NCBI GenBank assembly: GCA_041397865.1
Contig: JAWKVT010000001.1
Location: forward strand, 434,001-498,000
Length of the DNA stretch: 64,000 bases
Source: TMED27 sp041397865
Lineage (GTDB): Bacteria; Pseudomonadota; Alphaproteobacteria; Micavibrionales; Micavibrionaceae
Reading direction: 5' to 3'
This document shows, piece by piece, positions 36,400-47,042 of this stretch. The notes beneath the pieces were generated by a model, which was given only the letters and a program-made list of their open reading frames with translations, was not told the origin of the DNA and did not search any database. The translations under genes and the position numbers were made by a program. Numbering within the stretch: position 1 is the stretch's first letter; every line of letters starts with the position of its first letter.

Positions 36400-37086
36400 C
36401 TACAGGTCTATCGAAAATATTGAAAACAGAACGTAAAAAACCGGCGCCGCCAAAAGCATGGAATCAATCCGGTCCAAAAGCCCCCCGTGACCGGGAATAA
36501 TCCGGCCCGTATCTTTAACCCCGGCCTTGCGTTTCATCGCCGAAACAACAAGATCTCCGCCCTGCCCGGCCAGAGCGATCAGAACGCCCAAAACAAAGAC
36601 CGGAGCAACCATCCACCAGCTAAACACAAGCTCCGAACTCACCAACAGGTTAAAAGAAAAATACAAAACGCCCGCAACACCGGCAAAGTTACAAGCCCCG
36701 ATAAGCCCTGCCCATGTTTTATTCGGGCTGACAGAGGGCGCCATTTTCGGCCCGCCAAAATATTTTCCCGTGAAATAGGCACCAATATCCGCCCCCCAGA
36801 CCATGAACAAAAACAAAGCCCCCGGCCCGAATCCCAAATCACTGCGAATAAAAACGCAAAACACAAAACCTGCGAGCAGATACAAAAAGCCCCAAACACT
36901 GTGAAAAACAGCGTTCTCCGTCCGCCGCGCCATTAAAAACCACTCATGCAAAGAAACACCGGTAAACAGGGCAATCATCAGGTAAAAGGGAAGCCCTCCC
37001 CACGCAACCACACACAAAACGGCAGGAATAAGAATAAACGCTGAAAGTGCGCGCTTTTGAAGAGCTTTAAGATTAAACCGCCCCAA
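36400..37086 (-). CDS. cdsA: Phosphatidate cytidylyltransferase
   Basis: CdsA makes CDP-diacylglycerol from CTP and phosphatidate, the branch point of phospholipid synthesis. The product has 228 residues, short for the family (about 265-285), with about six membrane helices. The C-terminal signature is complete: SAMKRKAGVKDTG then PGHGGLLDRIDS. It lies between uppS and dxr. Confidence 0.95.
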   Translation of the reverse strand: MGRFNLKALQKRALSAFILIPAVLCVVAWGGLPFYLMIALFTGVSLHEWFLMARRTENAVFHSVWGFLYLLAGFVFCVFIRSDLGFGPGALFLFMVWGADIGAYFTGKYFGGPKMAPSVSPNKTWAGLIGACNFAGVAGVLYFSFNLLVSSELVFSWWMVAPVFVLGVLIALAGQGGDLVVSAMKRKAGVKDTGRIIPGHGGLLDRIDSMLLAAPVFYVLFSIFSIDL

Positions 37087-37092
37087 AACCCC

Positions 37093-37830
37093 TCACCTTC
37101 CGGAATGCTGAAGAGCGCCAAAGCGACGCTCCCGTCCGGCATATTCTTCCAGCGCCGCCTCAAGATAAGCTTTCGAAAAGTCGGGCCACAACGTCTCGGT
37201 AAACACAAATTCGCTATACGCGCACTGCCACAGCAAAAAATTACTGATGCGTTGCTCCCCGCTGGTACGGATCAACAAGTCCGGATCAGGAACCCCTTGC
37301 GTCATCAAAAACCCCGGAAACTGCGCCTCAATCGTTTCCATGCTCAGCTTCTCCCCAAGATGCGCTTCATGCAAACGCTTGGCCGCATGTAAAATATCGT
37401 TCCGCCCGCCGTAATTCAAAGCCATAACAACCGTAATCTCGCCGTTATCTTCGGTAAGAGCCTCCGCATGCTCAATCATCTTGACAATATCCGCATCAAA
37501 TGCATTGCGGTCCCCAACCACACGCAGCCGCACCCCGTTCTTATGCAAGTCAGCAGTCTCCGCGCGAAGATAGTAGCGCAGCAAATTCATCAAATCCTTG
37601 ATTTCATCATCCGGGCGCTTCCAGTTTTCAGAAGAAAACCCGAACAGCGTAAGATACTCAATACCCAGCTCACCGGCCGCCTTCACAACTTTTCGCACAG
37701 CTTCCGCGCCCTGCTTGTGCCCCGCCGTTCTACGCAAGCCCCGCGCCGCAGCCCAGCGGCCATTACCATCCATGATAATGGCAACGTGCTTTGGCACTTG
37801 AGAGTTTTGAGTTTCCGGAACGCCGCCCAT
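37093..37830 (-). CDS. uppS: Isoprenyl (undecaprenyl) diphosphate synthase
   Basis: UppS makes the C55 lipid carrier for cell-wall and surface polymers. The 245-residue product has the cis-prenyltransferase motifs HVAIIMDGNGRWAAARG (catalytic D21), GHKQGAEAVR, YLTLFGFSSENWKRP, NYGGRNDI and DLLIRTSGEQRISNFLLWQ. It starts after frr with a 3-bp gap. Confidence 0.97.
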   Translation of the reverse strand: MGGVPETQNSQVPKHVAIIMDGNGRWAAARGLRRTAGHKQGAEAVRKVVKAAGELGIEYLTLFGFSSENWKRPDDEIKDLMNLLRYYLRAETADLHKNGVRLRVVGDRNAFDADIVKMIEHAEALTEDNGEITVVMALNYGGRNDILHAAKRLHEAHLGEKLSMETIEAQFPGFLMTQGVPDPDLLIRTSGEQRISNFLLWQCAYSEFVFTETLWPDFSKAYLEAALEEYAGRERRFGALQHSGR

Positions 37831-37833
37831 GAC

Positions 37834-38379
37834 CTAGACTTTCATAATATCTTTTTCTTTATCCGCCAAAGTTTCATCAACTTTCCTAATCGCCTCATCG
37901 GTCATCTTTTGGACCTCCTCCTGCAAGCGCTTCTGCTCATCCTCGGGAAACTCTTCTTTTTTAAGCGCATCCATCCCGTCTTTACGCACATTGCGAACAG
38001 ATATCCGCGCACTCTCCGCATATTTCCCCGCAACCTTGGTCAACTCCGCCCGGCGCTCCTCGTTCAGATCAGGAATAGGAATACGAATATTATTCCCCTC
38101 CGGCATCGGATTAAGCCCCAGCCCCGCATCGCGAATAGCCTTTTCCGTCGCCTTCACATTCCCGGCATCCCAAACCTGCACAGACAGCATCCGCGGCTCC
38201 GGCACACTCACCGTTCCCACTTGGTTAAGCGGCATCTTCGAACCGTAAACCTCAACAATCACAGGATCCAGAAGGCTTGCCGAAGCCCGCCCGGTGCGCA
38301 ACCCGCTAAACTCCTTGTGAAGATTGTCAATCGCCCCGTCCATCCGGCGCTTCAAGTCATTTTTGTCGTAAGCCATCAC
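37834..38379 (-). CDS. frr: Ribosome recycling factor
   Basis: Frr splits the ribosome from mRNA after termination together with EF-G. The 181-residue product shows RMDGAIDNLHKEFSGLRTGRA at its start, VEVYGSKMPLNQVG, and IPIPDLNEERRAELTK. The long three-helix part has RISVRNVRKDGMDALKK. The order pyrH-frr-uppS is standard. Confidence 0.97.
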   Translation of the reverse strand: MMAYDKNDLKRRMDGAIDNLHKEFSGLRTGRASASLLDPVIVEVYGSKMPLNQVGTVSVPEPRMLSVQVWDAGNVKATEKAIRDAGLGLNPMPEGNNIRIPIPDLNEERRAELTKVAGKYAESARISVRNVRKDGMDALKKEEFPEDEQKRLQEEVQKMTDEAIRKVDETLADKEKDIMKV

Positions 38380-38396
38380 TAAAAACCCTTTGCTGT

Positions 38397-39134
38397 TTAA
38401 TTCGTAACAATTGTAAACCGGCCTTCCGATTTCACCGCCTTCGCAAAGTTCCCCTTGTCTTTCACCGAAAATACGATAATCGGAATATTATTCTCCCGCG
38501 CCAGCGCAATCGCCGTCGCATCCATAACCTTCAAATCTTTTGTCAAAACATCCATAAAGGTAATATGCTCATAACGCTGGGCATTCTTGTCTTTTTGCGG
38601 ATCGGCAGAATAAACCCCGTCAACTTTCGTCCCCTTGAAAATCGCATCACAATCCATCTCCGTCGCGCGCAAAGCCCCCGCAGTATCGGTCGTAAAATAA
38701 GGATTACCCGTCCCGGCAGCAAAAATAACGACCCGCCCCTTCTCCATATGCCGCATCGCCCTGCGGCGGATATAAGGCTCACAAATCGAATCCATACGAA
38801 TAGCCGACTGCACACGGGTCTGCACACCAATATGCTCCAGCGCGTTTTGCAAGGCCAAAGCATTAATCACAATCCCCAGCATCCCCATGTAATCCGCCGT
38901 CGTCCTGTCCATCCCTTCCGCCGCGCCGGAAACACCACGAAAAATATTCCCCGCGCCAACAACCACGCAAACCTCAACCCCGCTATCGACAACCTCTTTA
39001 ATATCCTGCGCCACCCGGTTCACCGTCTCCGAATCCAGCCCGTACTCGCTCTCCCCCATAAGAACCTCGCCGGACATTTTCAACATGACCCGCTTGTAAT
39101 TCCTCATATCATCTTTGGCTTTTTGTGCGTTCAT
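38397..39134 (-). CDS. pyrH: UMP kinase
   Basis: PyrH phosphorylates UMP to UDP. The product has 245 residues and an amino acid kinase fold: RVMLKMSGEVLMG, VVVGAGNIFRGV, DYMGMLGIVINALALQ, FAAGTGNPYFTTDTAGALRA (two stretches) and KVDGVYSADPQKD. The ATG at 39134 has GGGAAG upstream; an ATG nine codons later is a weaker alternative. It follows tsf after a hairpin (39174-39206). Confidence 0.97.
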   Translation of the reverse strand: MNAQKAKDDMRNYKRVMLKMSGEVLMGESEYGLDSETVNRVAQDIKEVVDSGVEVCVVVGAGNIFRGVSGAAEGMDRTTADYMGMLGIVINALALQNALEHIGVQTRVQSAIRMDSICEPYIRRRAMRHMEKGRVVIFAAGTGNPYFTTDTAGALRATEMDCDAIFKGTKVDGVYSADPQKDKNAQRYEHITFMDVLTKDLKVMDATAIALARENNIPIIVFSVKDKGNFAKAVKSEGRFTIVTN

Positions 39135-39173
39135 CGCAATGACTTCCCGATCAGTAGAACTGTCCCAATGTAA

Positions 39174-39206
39174 TAACAGCCACGCAGCAATGCAACGCGG
39201 CTGTTA
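39174..39206. other. Hairpin between tsf and pyrH
   Basis: TAACAGCC (39174-39181) and GGCTGTTA (39199-39206) are perfect 8-bp arms with partial pairing inside. On the transcribed strand the T run precedes rather than follows the hairpin, so it is not a classical intrinsic terminator. It may process or attenuate the rpsB-tsf-pyrH transcript. Confidence 0.45.
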
Positions 39207-39228
39207 AAAAAACATCAATTTATTGAGG

Positions 39229-40146
39229 TTAACCGTTCGCCGCCTTCGCAACTTCCGCCGCGAAGTCTTCCTCTTCCTTCTCGATACCTTCACCAAGCTG
39301 GAAGCGAACAAAACCGGTAAGCTTAATCTCACCGCCAGCTTCTTTCCCGGCAGCCGAAACAACATCAGCAATCTTCGTTTCACCGTCAATTACAGATTTC
39401 TGGTCAAGCAGGCAAATCTCCTCGTAATATTTACGCATACGCCCCTCAACCATCTTCTCGGCAATCTCTTGCGGCTTGCCTTCGGCTTTGGCCTGCTCAA
39501 TCAGGAAATTGCGCTCTTTTTCCATCTCCGCCGCATCCACACTGTTACGATCCAGATATTTCGGAAACGCCGCAGCCACATGCATCGCAACCTGCTTCCC
39601 AACCGCCTCAAGCTTATCCGCAGGCAAATCGGACTCAAGCGCGACCAACACGCCGATTTTGCCCAGCCCGTCTTTCAGCGCGCCGTGAACATACGGCACA
39701 ACCGCGCCGCTATTCACTTCAAGCGTTGCAGAGCGGCGCAGCGCCATATTTTCACCGATTTTGGCAATAAGGTCGGTCAGCGCGTCTTTAACAGACTTGC
39801 CGCCCAAATCAGACGCCGCCAGTTCCTCAACATTATTAACAGCCAGCGCCTTTTGAGCCACTTTCTCAACAAAGCCCTGAAACTCCTCGTTACGGCTAAC
39901 AAAATCCGTCTCAGAATTCAGCTCAATCACCGCGCCCTTCGTCCCGTCGGTAACAACCGCAACCAAACCCTCGGCAGCCGTACGGCTGGACTTTTTATCC
40001 GCCTTGGCCATACCTTTTTTACGAAGCTCTTCCATCGCCGCTTCCATATCGCCACCGGCTTCCGTCAACGCCTTTTTCGCATCCATCATGCCCGCGCCTG
40101 TCTTCTCGCGAAGCTCTTTTACTTTTGCTGCTGTAATCTCAGCCAT
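39229..40146 (-). CDS. tsf: Elongation factor Ts
   Basis: EF-Ts exchanges GDP for GTP on EF-Tu. The 305-residue product starts with a UBA-like domain (VKELREKTGAGMMDAKKALTEAGGD). It has the core motif ETDFVSRNEEF and the coiled-coil region, and ends with an acidic tail. The 39-bp spacing from rpsB fits one operon. Confidence 0.97.
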   Translation of the reverse strand: MAEITAAKVKELREKTGAGMMDAKKALTEAGGDMEAAMEELRKKGMAKADKKSSRTAAEGLVAVVTDGTKGAVIELNSETDFVSRNEEFQGFVEKVAQKALAVNNVEELAASDLGGKSVKDALTDLIAKIGENMALRRSATLEVNSGAVVPYVHGALKDGLGKIGVLVALESDLPADKLEAVGKQVAMHVAAAFPKYLDRNSVDAAEMEKERNFLIEQAKAEGKPQEIAEKMVEGRMRKYYEEICLLDQKSVIDGETKIADVVSAAGKEAGGEIKLTGFVRFQLGEGIEKEEEDFAAEVAKAANG

Positions 40147-40185
40147 AATAATCGTCCTTCTATTTAATCTGTTAAATTAAGAAAA

Positions 40186-41142
40186 CTAGGCAGAGGCCTG
40201 TTTTTTCTCTGCTTCCGCTGCTTCATCAGCCACCTCTTCAGCAGACTTGCTTTCCGCTTTTTCAGCCTCGGCATCATCAGCCTTCGCGTCCTTTGCAGCC
40301 GCCTTTTTCGCAGGTTTTTTCTTCTCCGCGTCCAGCTTGGCTTGCTCGCCCGGTGTCAAAGCCTCTGGCTCTTCATCCTTGGCTTTTTTCTTGGGAAGCT
40401 TAACGTTTACATGTTCTGCCTCGCCCGGATCAGCTTTAGCCGAAGCCATCTCTGCCTGCAAACCGTCAAGAACCGCATCTGCAACAAGGTCGCAGTAAAG
40501 GTCAATCGCGCGCAAAGCATCGTCATTCCCCGGAATAATGTAATCAACACCAGCCGGATCGGAGTTCGTATCGACAACCGCAAAAACCGGGATACCCAGC
40601 TTGTTGGCTTCTTTCACCGCAATATCTTCCAGCGAAACATCCAGAATAAACAGCGCATCCGGCTGCCCGCCCATGTCTTTAATACCGCCCAGAGACAGCT
40701 CAAGATTTTCATGCTCGCGCGAAAGCATCAACAGCTCTTTCTTCGTCCGCTTCGCCTTTTGCCCCTCATCGCTCAGAACATCCGTCAACTCGCGCAAACG
40801 GTTGATAGACCCGGAAATCGTATTCCAGTTCGTCATCATTCCGCCAAGCCAGCGGTGATTCACATAGTACTGCCCGCTACGCTTTGCCGCCTCGGCGATT
40901 TTCCCGCGCGCCTGACGTTTCGTACCGACAAACAGCACCCGTCCGCCATTGGCCACGATATCGCGCAATGCTTTCAGCGCGTCATTCAGCAAAGGCGTGG
41001 TTTGCTGCAAGTCGATAATATGAACCCCGTTGCGAACACCAAAGATGTATTCGCGCATTTTCGGGTTCCAACGACGTGTGTGATGACCAAAGTGAACGCC
41101 CGCTTCGAGCAATTGACGCATAGTAAATTCAGGCATAGCCAT
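40186..41142 (-). CDS. rpsB: 30S ribosomal protein S2 with C-terminal extension
   Basis: S2 is essential for small-subunit assembly. The normal body (about 1-235) starts MPEFTMRQLLEAGVHFGHHTRRWNP and includes GTKRQARGKIAEAA, YYVNHRWLGGMMTN and the ending NDDALRAIDLYCDLVAD. A further about 80 residues, very rich in Ala, Lys and Glu and lacking structure, follow (about 240-318). Similar tails occur in some alphaproteobacteria. The gene starts the rpsB-tsf-pyrH-frr run; 148 bp separate it from dnaE. Confidence 0.96.
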   Translation of the reverse strand: MAMPEFTMRQLLEAGVHFGHHTRRWNPKMREYIFGVRNGVHIIDLQQTTPLLNDALKALRDIVANGGRVLFVGTKRQARGKIAEAAKRSGQYYVNHRWLGGMMTNWNTISGSINRLRELTDVLSDEGQKAKRTKKELLMLSREHENLELSLGGIKDMGGQPDALFILDVSLEDIAVKEANKLGIPVFAVVDTNSDPAGVDYIIPGNDDALRAIDLYCDLVADAVLDGLQAEMASAKADPGEAEHVNVKLPKKKAKDEEPEALTPGEQAKLDAEKKKPAKKAAAKDAKADDAEAEKAESKSAEEVADEAAEAEKKQASA

Positions 41143-41290
41143 AGTAATGTCTCCTTATGGTTCCAGTTATGTCCTCTGTGAGCCTTGGTTTTTCTAAAAA
41201 ACACCGGTTAAGGAACTCACATGTGAATTTCACTCACAACGAGCGATGCCGCGGTTTATACGGCTGATTTAAACAAATTGCAAGGTTTTT

Positions 41291-44200
41291 TTACCCCTCC
41301 GCAATCTCCAGCACACCTTCCTGCGTGCGGATAATATTGCGCGCCTGTGCGCTTAAATTCCACCGCCCGGGCAAATGAAGCTCCACAATCCTTTTGCCAT
41401 CCACATGAACATAAAGCTTAATCACACTATTCCCCGCTCCCTCTTCATCCAAAAACTCTTTAAGCTTATGAACCGGCTCAGCCTTATCCACCTCAACCGT
41501 AATCTCGCGGATTTTATTCTCAAGCGCACCATCCAAAGGCTCAATTCGGGTGCAGGTGAAACGAATCTGATCCTCTTTCTGCTCCGCCTCCACGCCCAGC
41601 AATAGCGCAGTTCCCGGCTCCAGAAAATCCCGCGCCGTCGCAAGCATCTCGGAAAACAGCGTCACCTCGTAAATTCCGGTAGGGTCGGAAAGCTGCAAAA
41701 ACGCATATTTATTGCCTTTTTGCGACATCTTTTCCTGCTTCTTAAGCAGCACCCCGGCCATCTGAAACCGCGAGGCCGGTAATTCCTGAAGCGCTTTTTC
41801 CACATCGACATAACTGGATATTTTCAAATTCTCAAACTGCTTTTGGCGGCTGTCCAGCGGATGCGCGGAAATATAAAACCCAACAGCCTTAAACTCCCGG
41901 CCCAGTTGTTCAAGCTGATCCCACGGGTCAATACCGGGCAAATCAGGCATACCCAACCCGTTTGATCCCTCATCCGGCCCGCCGAACAAGCTCACCTGCC
42001 CTGATGCCCGCTCATCGGCCAAACTCTGCGCATGGCGCAAAATGACTTCGGCCCCTTCAAAAACCTGCGCCCGGCTCGGGCTAAGGCTGTCAAACGCACC
42101 GGCCGCCGCCAGCCCCTCCATCTGACGCTTGTTCATAGATTTATAATCCAGCCGCGAAGCATAATCCTCAATAGAAGCATAGAGCCCGTTTTCCTCGCGC
42201 TCAGCCACCATCATACGCATAGCCGTCTCCCCCACGCCCTTAAGCGCGCCCAGCGCATAACGAATCCCCTCACCCTCCACCACAAAATCGGCAAAAGATT
42301 TGTTGATATCCGGCTGGTACAAAGGCACGCCCATCCGGTCCAATTCTTGCTTGAACACGCTCAATTTATCCGTATTCCCCAGATCAAGCGTCATAGACGC
42401 CGCCATAAACTCCAGCGGATAATTCGCTTTCAGCCACCCCGTCCAGTATGACACCAGCCCGTACCCGGCCGTATGCGCCTTGTTAAATCCATACCCCGCA
42501 AACGCCGCAATCTGGTCGAAAATATGGTTGGCCTGCTTTTCGGGAATTTTGTTATTGTCATTCGCACCCTGAACAAACATTTCACGCTGCTTGTCCATCT
42601 CTTCCTTGATCTTCTTACCCATCGCCCGCCGGAGCAAATCCGCACCGCCCAGCGTATATCCCGCCAAAACCTGCGCAGCCTGCATCACCTGCTCCTGATA
42701 AATCATCACCCCGTACGTATCCTCGGTAATCGGCTTGAGCTTCTCATGCATATAATCAATATCGTCGGGATGCTTCACATTCGTCAGATACGTTGGAATA
42801 TTCTCCATCGGCCCCGGCCTGAACAACGCAATCACAGCGAGCAATTCTTCAAGATTGCTGATTCCGATCTGCTTCCCAAGATCGCGCATCCCGGCACTTT
42901 CCACCTGAAACACCCCAATATTGTTCCCGGCCTTGAGCATCTCAAACGTCTTTTCGTCATCAAACGGAATCTCAAGAATATCAATCTCCACACCATGATT
43001 GGCCTTAATCATCTTCACCGCTTTGTGAATCACCGTCATGGTTTTCAGCCCCAGAAAGTCAAACTTCACCAGCCCGGCCTGCTCGACATATTTCATGTTA
43101 AACTGCGTCACCGGCATATCCGATCGCGGGTCACGATACAGCGGCACCAGCTCATGAAGCGGCCTGTCGCCGATCACCACCCCGGCGGCATGCGTCGAGG
43201 CATGGCGGTACAGCCCCTCAAGCTGCAACGCAATCTCGATCAGCTTCTCCGAGGTTTCCTCTTTCTTAATCTCCAGCCGCAAATCCGGATCATCATCCAG
43301 CGCTTGCTGCAAACTGATCGGGTTGGCCGGGTTATTCGGAATCATCTTAGCCAGACGATCCACCTGCCCGTAAGGCATCTGAAGCACCCGCCCCACATCG
43401 CGCACCGTGTTGCGCGCCTGAAGCTTACCAAAGGTAATAATCTGCGCCACCCGGTCCCGCCCGTATTTTTCCTGAACATAGCGAATAACCTCATCGCGCC
43501 GTTCCTGGCAAAAGTCGATATCAAAGTCCGGCATCGACACCCGCTCGGGGTTCAGGAACCGCTCAAACAGCAGGTTGAGCTCCAGCGGGTCAAGGTCTGT
43601 AATCTTCAAAGCCCACGCCACAACCGAGCCGCCGCCCGAACCCCGCCCCGGCCCCACCGGAATATCCTGCTCTTTCGCCCATTTGATAAAATCAGAAACG
43701 ATCAAAAAATACCCCGGAAATCCCATATCCTTAATCGTTTGAAGTTCAAACGCCAGCCGCTCCAGATATGCCGGATGCTTCTCCTTATCCGGCACGAAAT
43801 GCTCCAAACGCCACGCCAGCCCTTCTTCCGACTGCGCCTTAAGCTCCTCATACTCACTGCGCCCGCCTGCAGTATCAAACGCCGGCAAAATCGGCGCAAT
43901 CGGCTCCAGCAAATACGAGCAACGCTGCGCAACAACAGCCGTATTGGCAATCGCCTCGGGCAAATCCTCGAACAACTTACCCATCTCTGCCGCAGATTTG
44001 AAATAATGCTCCGGTGTAACCTTGCGGCGGTTCTCCTCGGTCACATAGCGCCCCTCTGCAATGCAAAGCAGCGCATCATGCGCCTCATGCGCCGCCCGGT
44101 CGGTAAAGTAACAGTCATTCGTCGCCACCAGCGGCACATCATGTTTATAGGCCAGTTCCAAAAGCGCCTCTTCCGTGACCTCTTCTTCCGCCCATCCATG

Positions 44201-44695
44201 TCTTTGGATTTCACCATAAAAACGCCCCGTAAAACATTCTTTTAAAAACAAGAATTCATCTTCAGCCTTGTCTTTTTGTTTGTGCAAAAGATGCTGGTTC
44301 ACCGGTCCTTTTGACCCGCCCGAGAGGCATAACAGACCATCCGAATATTCTAAAAGCTCGTCCTTGGTAATAACCGGCCTGCTTGCCGCATCCCCGCCCA
44401 TATAGGCATCGCTGAGCAAACGGCAAAGATTGCGATATCCCTGCTCATTTTGCACCAGCAAAACCAGTTGATAATGCTCATCGGTATAAAGCACCTGCGC
44501 GCCGATAATCGGCTGCACCCCGCTTTCCGCCGCCGCCATCGCAAACTCCAGCGCGCCGAACATGTTCGAGGAATCCGTCACCGCAACCGCAGGCATCCCC
44601 TGCTTCACGCAGAGTTTTACGAGGTCCTTAACCCCGATCGCCCCCTCGGCCAGCGAATACGCCGAATGGACATGCAGATGCACGAAGTGATTCAT
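41291..44695 (-). CDS. dnaE: DNA polymerase III alpha subunit
   Basis: DnaE is the replicative polymerase. The product has 1134 residues from the ATG at 44695 (MNHFVHLHVHSAYSL). Domains in order: PHP (1-270); palm and fingers with PGRGSGGGSVV and the catalytic aspartates in PDFDIDFCQERRDEVI; tau/beta-binding and helix-hairpin regions; OB fold near the end. No clear ribosome site precedes the start, and a 26-bp stem repeat ends only 12 bp upstream, so initiation may be unusual. A GTG at 44716, inside the repeat, is a less likely start. Confidence 0.97.
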   Translation of the reverse strand: MNHFVHLHVHSAYSLAEGAIGVKDLVKLCVKQGMPAVAVTDSSNMFGALEFAMAAAESGVQPIIGAQVLYTDEHYQLVLLVQNEQGYRNLCRLLSDAYMGGDAASRPVITKDELLEYSDGLLCLSGGSKGPVNQHLLHKQKDKAEDEFLFLKECFTGRFYGEIQRHGWAEEEVTEEALLELAYKHDVPLVATNDCYFTDRAAHEAHDALLCIAEGRYVTEENRRKVTPEHYFKSAAEMGKLFEDLPEAIANTAVVAQRCSYLLEPIAPILPAFDTAGGRSEYEELKAQSEEGLAWRLEHFVPDKEKHPAYLERLAFELQTIKDMGFPGYFLIVSDFIKWAKEQDIPVGPGRGSGGGSVVAWALKITDLDPLELNLLFERFLNPERVSMPDFDIDFCQERRDEVIRYVQEKYGRDRVAQIITFGKLQARNTVRDVGRVLQMPYGQVDRLAKMIPNNPANPISLQQALDDDPDLRLEIKKEETSEKLIEIALQLEGLYRHASTHAAGVVIGDRPLHELVPLYRDPRSDMPVTQFNMKYVEQAGLVKFDFLGLKTMTVIHKAVKMIKANHGVEIDILEIPFDDEKTFEMLKAGNNIGVFQVESAGMRDLGKQIGISNLEELLAVIALFRPGPMENIPTYLTNVKHPDDIDYMHEKLKPITEDTYGVMIYQEQVMQAAQVLAGYTLGGADLLRRAMGKKIKEEMDKQREMFVQGANDNNKIPEKQANHIFDQIAAFAGYGFNKAHTAGYGLVSYWTGWLKANYPLEFMAASMTLDLGNTDKLSVFKQELDRMGVPLYQPDINKSFADFVVEGEGIRYALGALKGVGETAMRMMVAEREENGLYASIEDYASRLDYKSMNKRQMEGLAAAGAFDSLSPSRAQVFEGAEVILRHAQSLADERASGQVSLFGGPDEGSNGLGMPDLPGIDPWDQLEQLGREFKAVGFYISAHPLDSRQKQFENLKISSYVDVEKALQELPASRFQMAGVLLKKQEKMSQKGNKYAFLQLSDPTGIYEVTLFSEMLATARDFLEPGTALLLGVEAEQKEDQIRFTCTRIEPLDGALENKIREITVEVDKAEPVHKLKEFLDEEGAGNSVIKLYVHVDGKRIVELHLPGRWNLSAQARNIIRTQEGVLEIAEG

Positions 44696-44707
44696 AAGAG
44701 AAATTTT

Positions 44708-44779
44708 AACCACCAAGACACCGAGTCACCAAGAAGAATAATCATAAAAAAACTTGGTGTTCTTAGTGTCTTGGTGGTT
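44708..44779. repeat. Long inverted repeat, ACCACCAAG family, between lolD and dnaE
   Basis: Arms 44708-44733 (AACCACCAAGACACC then GAGTCACCAAG) and 44753-44779 pair over about 26 bp with a few mismatches and one indel; the 19-bp loop is A-rich. It fills the gap between the lolD stop and the dnaE start. It is related to the ACCACGAAG units at 1891 and 3600-3746. Confidence 0.65.
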
Positions 44780-44783
44780 AGCT

Positions 44784-45474
<691 letters not shown>

Positions 45475-45482
<8 letters not shown>

Positions 45483-46716
45483 ACCGAAGCGCCTCCACCG
45501 GGTCGAGCCGTGCCGCCCGCCACGCCGGATAAATCGTTGCCAGAACCGACAGGAAAAACGCCATAGCAATCACCGCCCCCACCTCATGCCATTCAATTTC
45601 CGCCGGAAGCTGCGAAAGAAAATAAATCTCTTCCGAAAACAGCTCCGTATCCGTCAGCCCCTCAAGAAACCGGCGGATACTCTCAATATTCAGCGCAAAA
45701 ACAATCCCCAGCGCCGCGCCGACCAACGTCCCGACAACCCCGATGCTCGCCCCCGTCAGCATAAAAATCCGCATCATATTCCCGCGCGTCGCGCCCATCG
45801 TACGCAAAATCGCAATATCGTGGCTCTTGTCCTTCACCAGCATAATCATCGAGGAAATAATATTAAACGCCGCCACCAGAATAATCAGCGTCAGAATAAG
45901 GAACATCACATTGCGCTCCACCTGAAGCGCGTTAAAAAAGCTGGCGTTCATATCCTGCCAGTCATAAACGCCTGCTTGTTCCCCAACGCTCATACTAACC
46001 GCCTTGCGCACCTGCGGCAATTGATCGGGATTCTTCAGAAAAATCTCAAGCCCACTGACCGAATCCTCCATCTGGAAAAACTTCTGCGCGGCCTCCAGCG
46101 GCATAAAAATAAACCCGCTGTTATATTCATACATCCCCACATCATAGGTCAGCACCACCGTATAGGTTCGCTGACGCGGCATAGAACCAAACGGCGTGGA
46201 TTTCACCTGCGGCGAGGTCAGTGTAATTTTATCCCCCACACGCAAACGCATCTTCCCGGCCAGAACATCACCAATGGCGACAACATTGCCCTGAAAATCA
46301 GCCAGATCTCCCTGCGTCACGGAATCACGCAGAATTTTGCGGTTCGTAAAATCCTTCCACCCGATCCCCCGCACCATAACGCCCGAGGCAATGCCGCCCT
46401 TGGAAACAAGCGCCTGCCCCTCAACCATCGGCGTAATCATCTCAATCCCGCCTATACCGCCAACCCGCTCCTGCAAATAAGCGTAATCGTATAAAGGCCC
46501 GGATTGGGAATAGACATTCATATGACCGTTCAGGCCCAAAATGCGGTTAAAAAGCTCGGCCCGAAACCCGTTCATCACGCTCATCACGATAATCAACGTC
46601 GCCACGCCCAGCATAATCCCGGCAAACGAAAACCCGGCAATAACGCTCACAAAGCCTTCCGCTTTTTTAGAGCGCAAATACCGCCACGCCACCATCCGTT
46701 CAAATTTTGAGATCAT
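45475..46716 (-). CDS. lolC: Lipoprotein-releasing system permease LolC/E
   Basis: This is the inner-membrane permease of the Lol exporter. The 413-residue product has the FtsX/MacB layout: first helix (about 22-45, FSFAGIMLGVATLIIVMSVMNGF is cut across it), a periplasmic domain (about 50-265), then three helices (about 270-300, 315-345, 380-400). In alphaproteobacteria one LolC-like protein usually serves both subunits. Its ATG overlaps the stop of the GIY-YIG gene (ATGA), and GGAG lies six bases upstream. Confidence 0.95.
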
Positions 46717-47042
46717 TGCTCTCCACCAGTCATTCCGAGCGCAGCCGAGGAATCTTCATACCACTCATCCGATAAATCTCTCCATTCCGGGTTCATACGC
46801 TCCACCAACATACTCTTTTTTGCTCTATTCCAGTTTTTAACCTGCTTCTCTCTGGCAATAGCATCCTGCGGATAATCAAAAACTTCAAAATACACCAATT
46901 GATCAACATTATAATCTTTCGTAAAACCGTCTAACAGCTTATGTTTATGCTCATAAATTCGCCTTTCTAGATTATTCGTCATACCAATATACAAAACTTT
47001 GCCAGTCCAATTCGTTACAAAATAAACATAATAATGCGCCAT
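46713..47042 (-). CDS. GIY-YIG nuclease-domain protein
   Basis: The 109-residue product starts MAHYYVYFVTN and has a GIY-YIG domain: YVYFVTN (GIY position), VLYIGMTNNLERRIYEHK (YIG and the catalytic Arg), and a helix with FDYPQDAIAREKQVKNW (catalytic Glu). It resembles the small UPF0213/YhbQ-type nucleases. The last residues (EDSSAALGMTG) are encoded by the left terminal repeat. Its stop overlaps the lolC start as ATGA. Gene and repeats together look like an insertion in the proS-lolC junction. Confidence 0.85.
   Translation of the reverse strand: MAHYYVYFVTNWTGKVLYIGMTNNLERRIYEHKHKLLDGFTKDYNVDQLVYFEVFDYPQDAIAREKQVKNWNRAKKSMLVERMNPEWRDLSDEWYEDSSAALGMTGGEQ

Noticed and set aside
39174..39206. 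Hairpin after tsf as an intrinsic terminator
   Set aside because: The T run lies on the wrong side for the minus-strand transcript, so it is listed only as a hairpin.
41143..41290. Possible structured leader upstream of rpsB
   Set aside because: I saw no convincing stem set or known motif; only short imperfect repeats.
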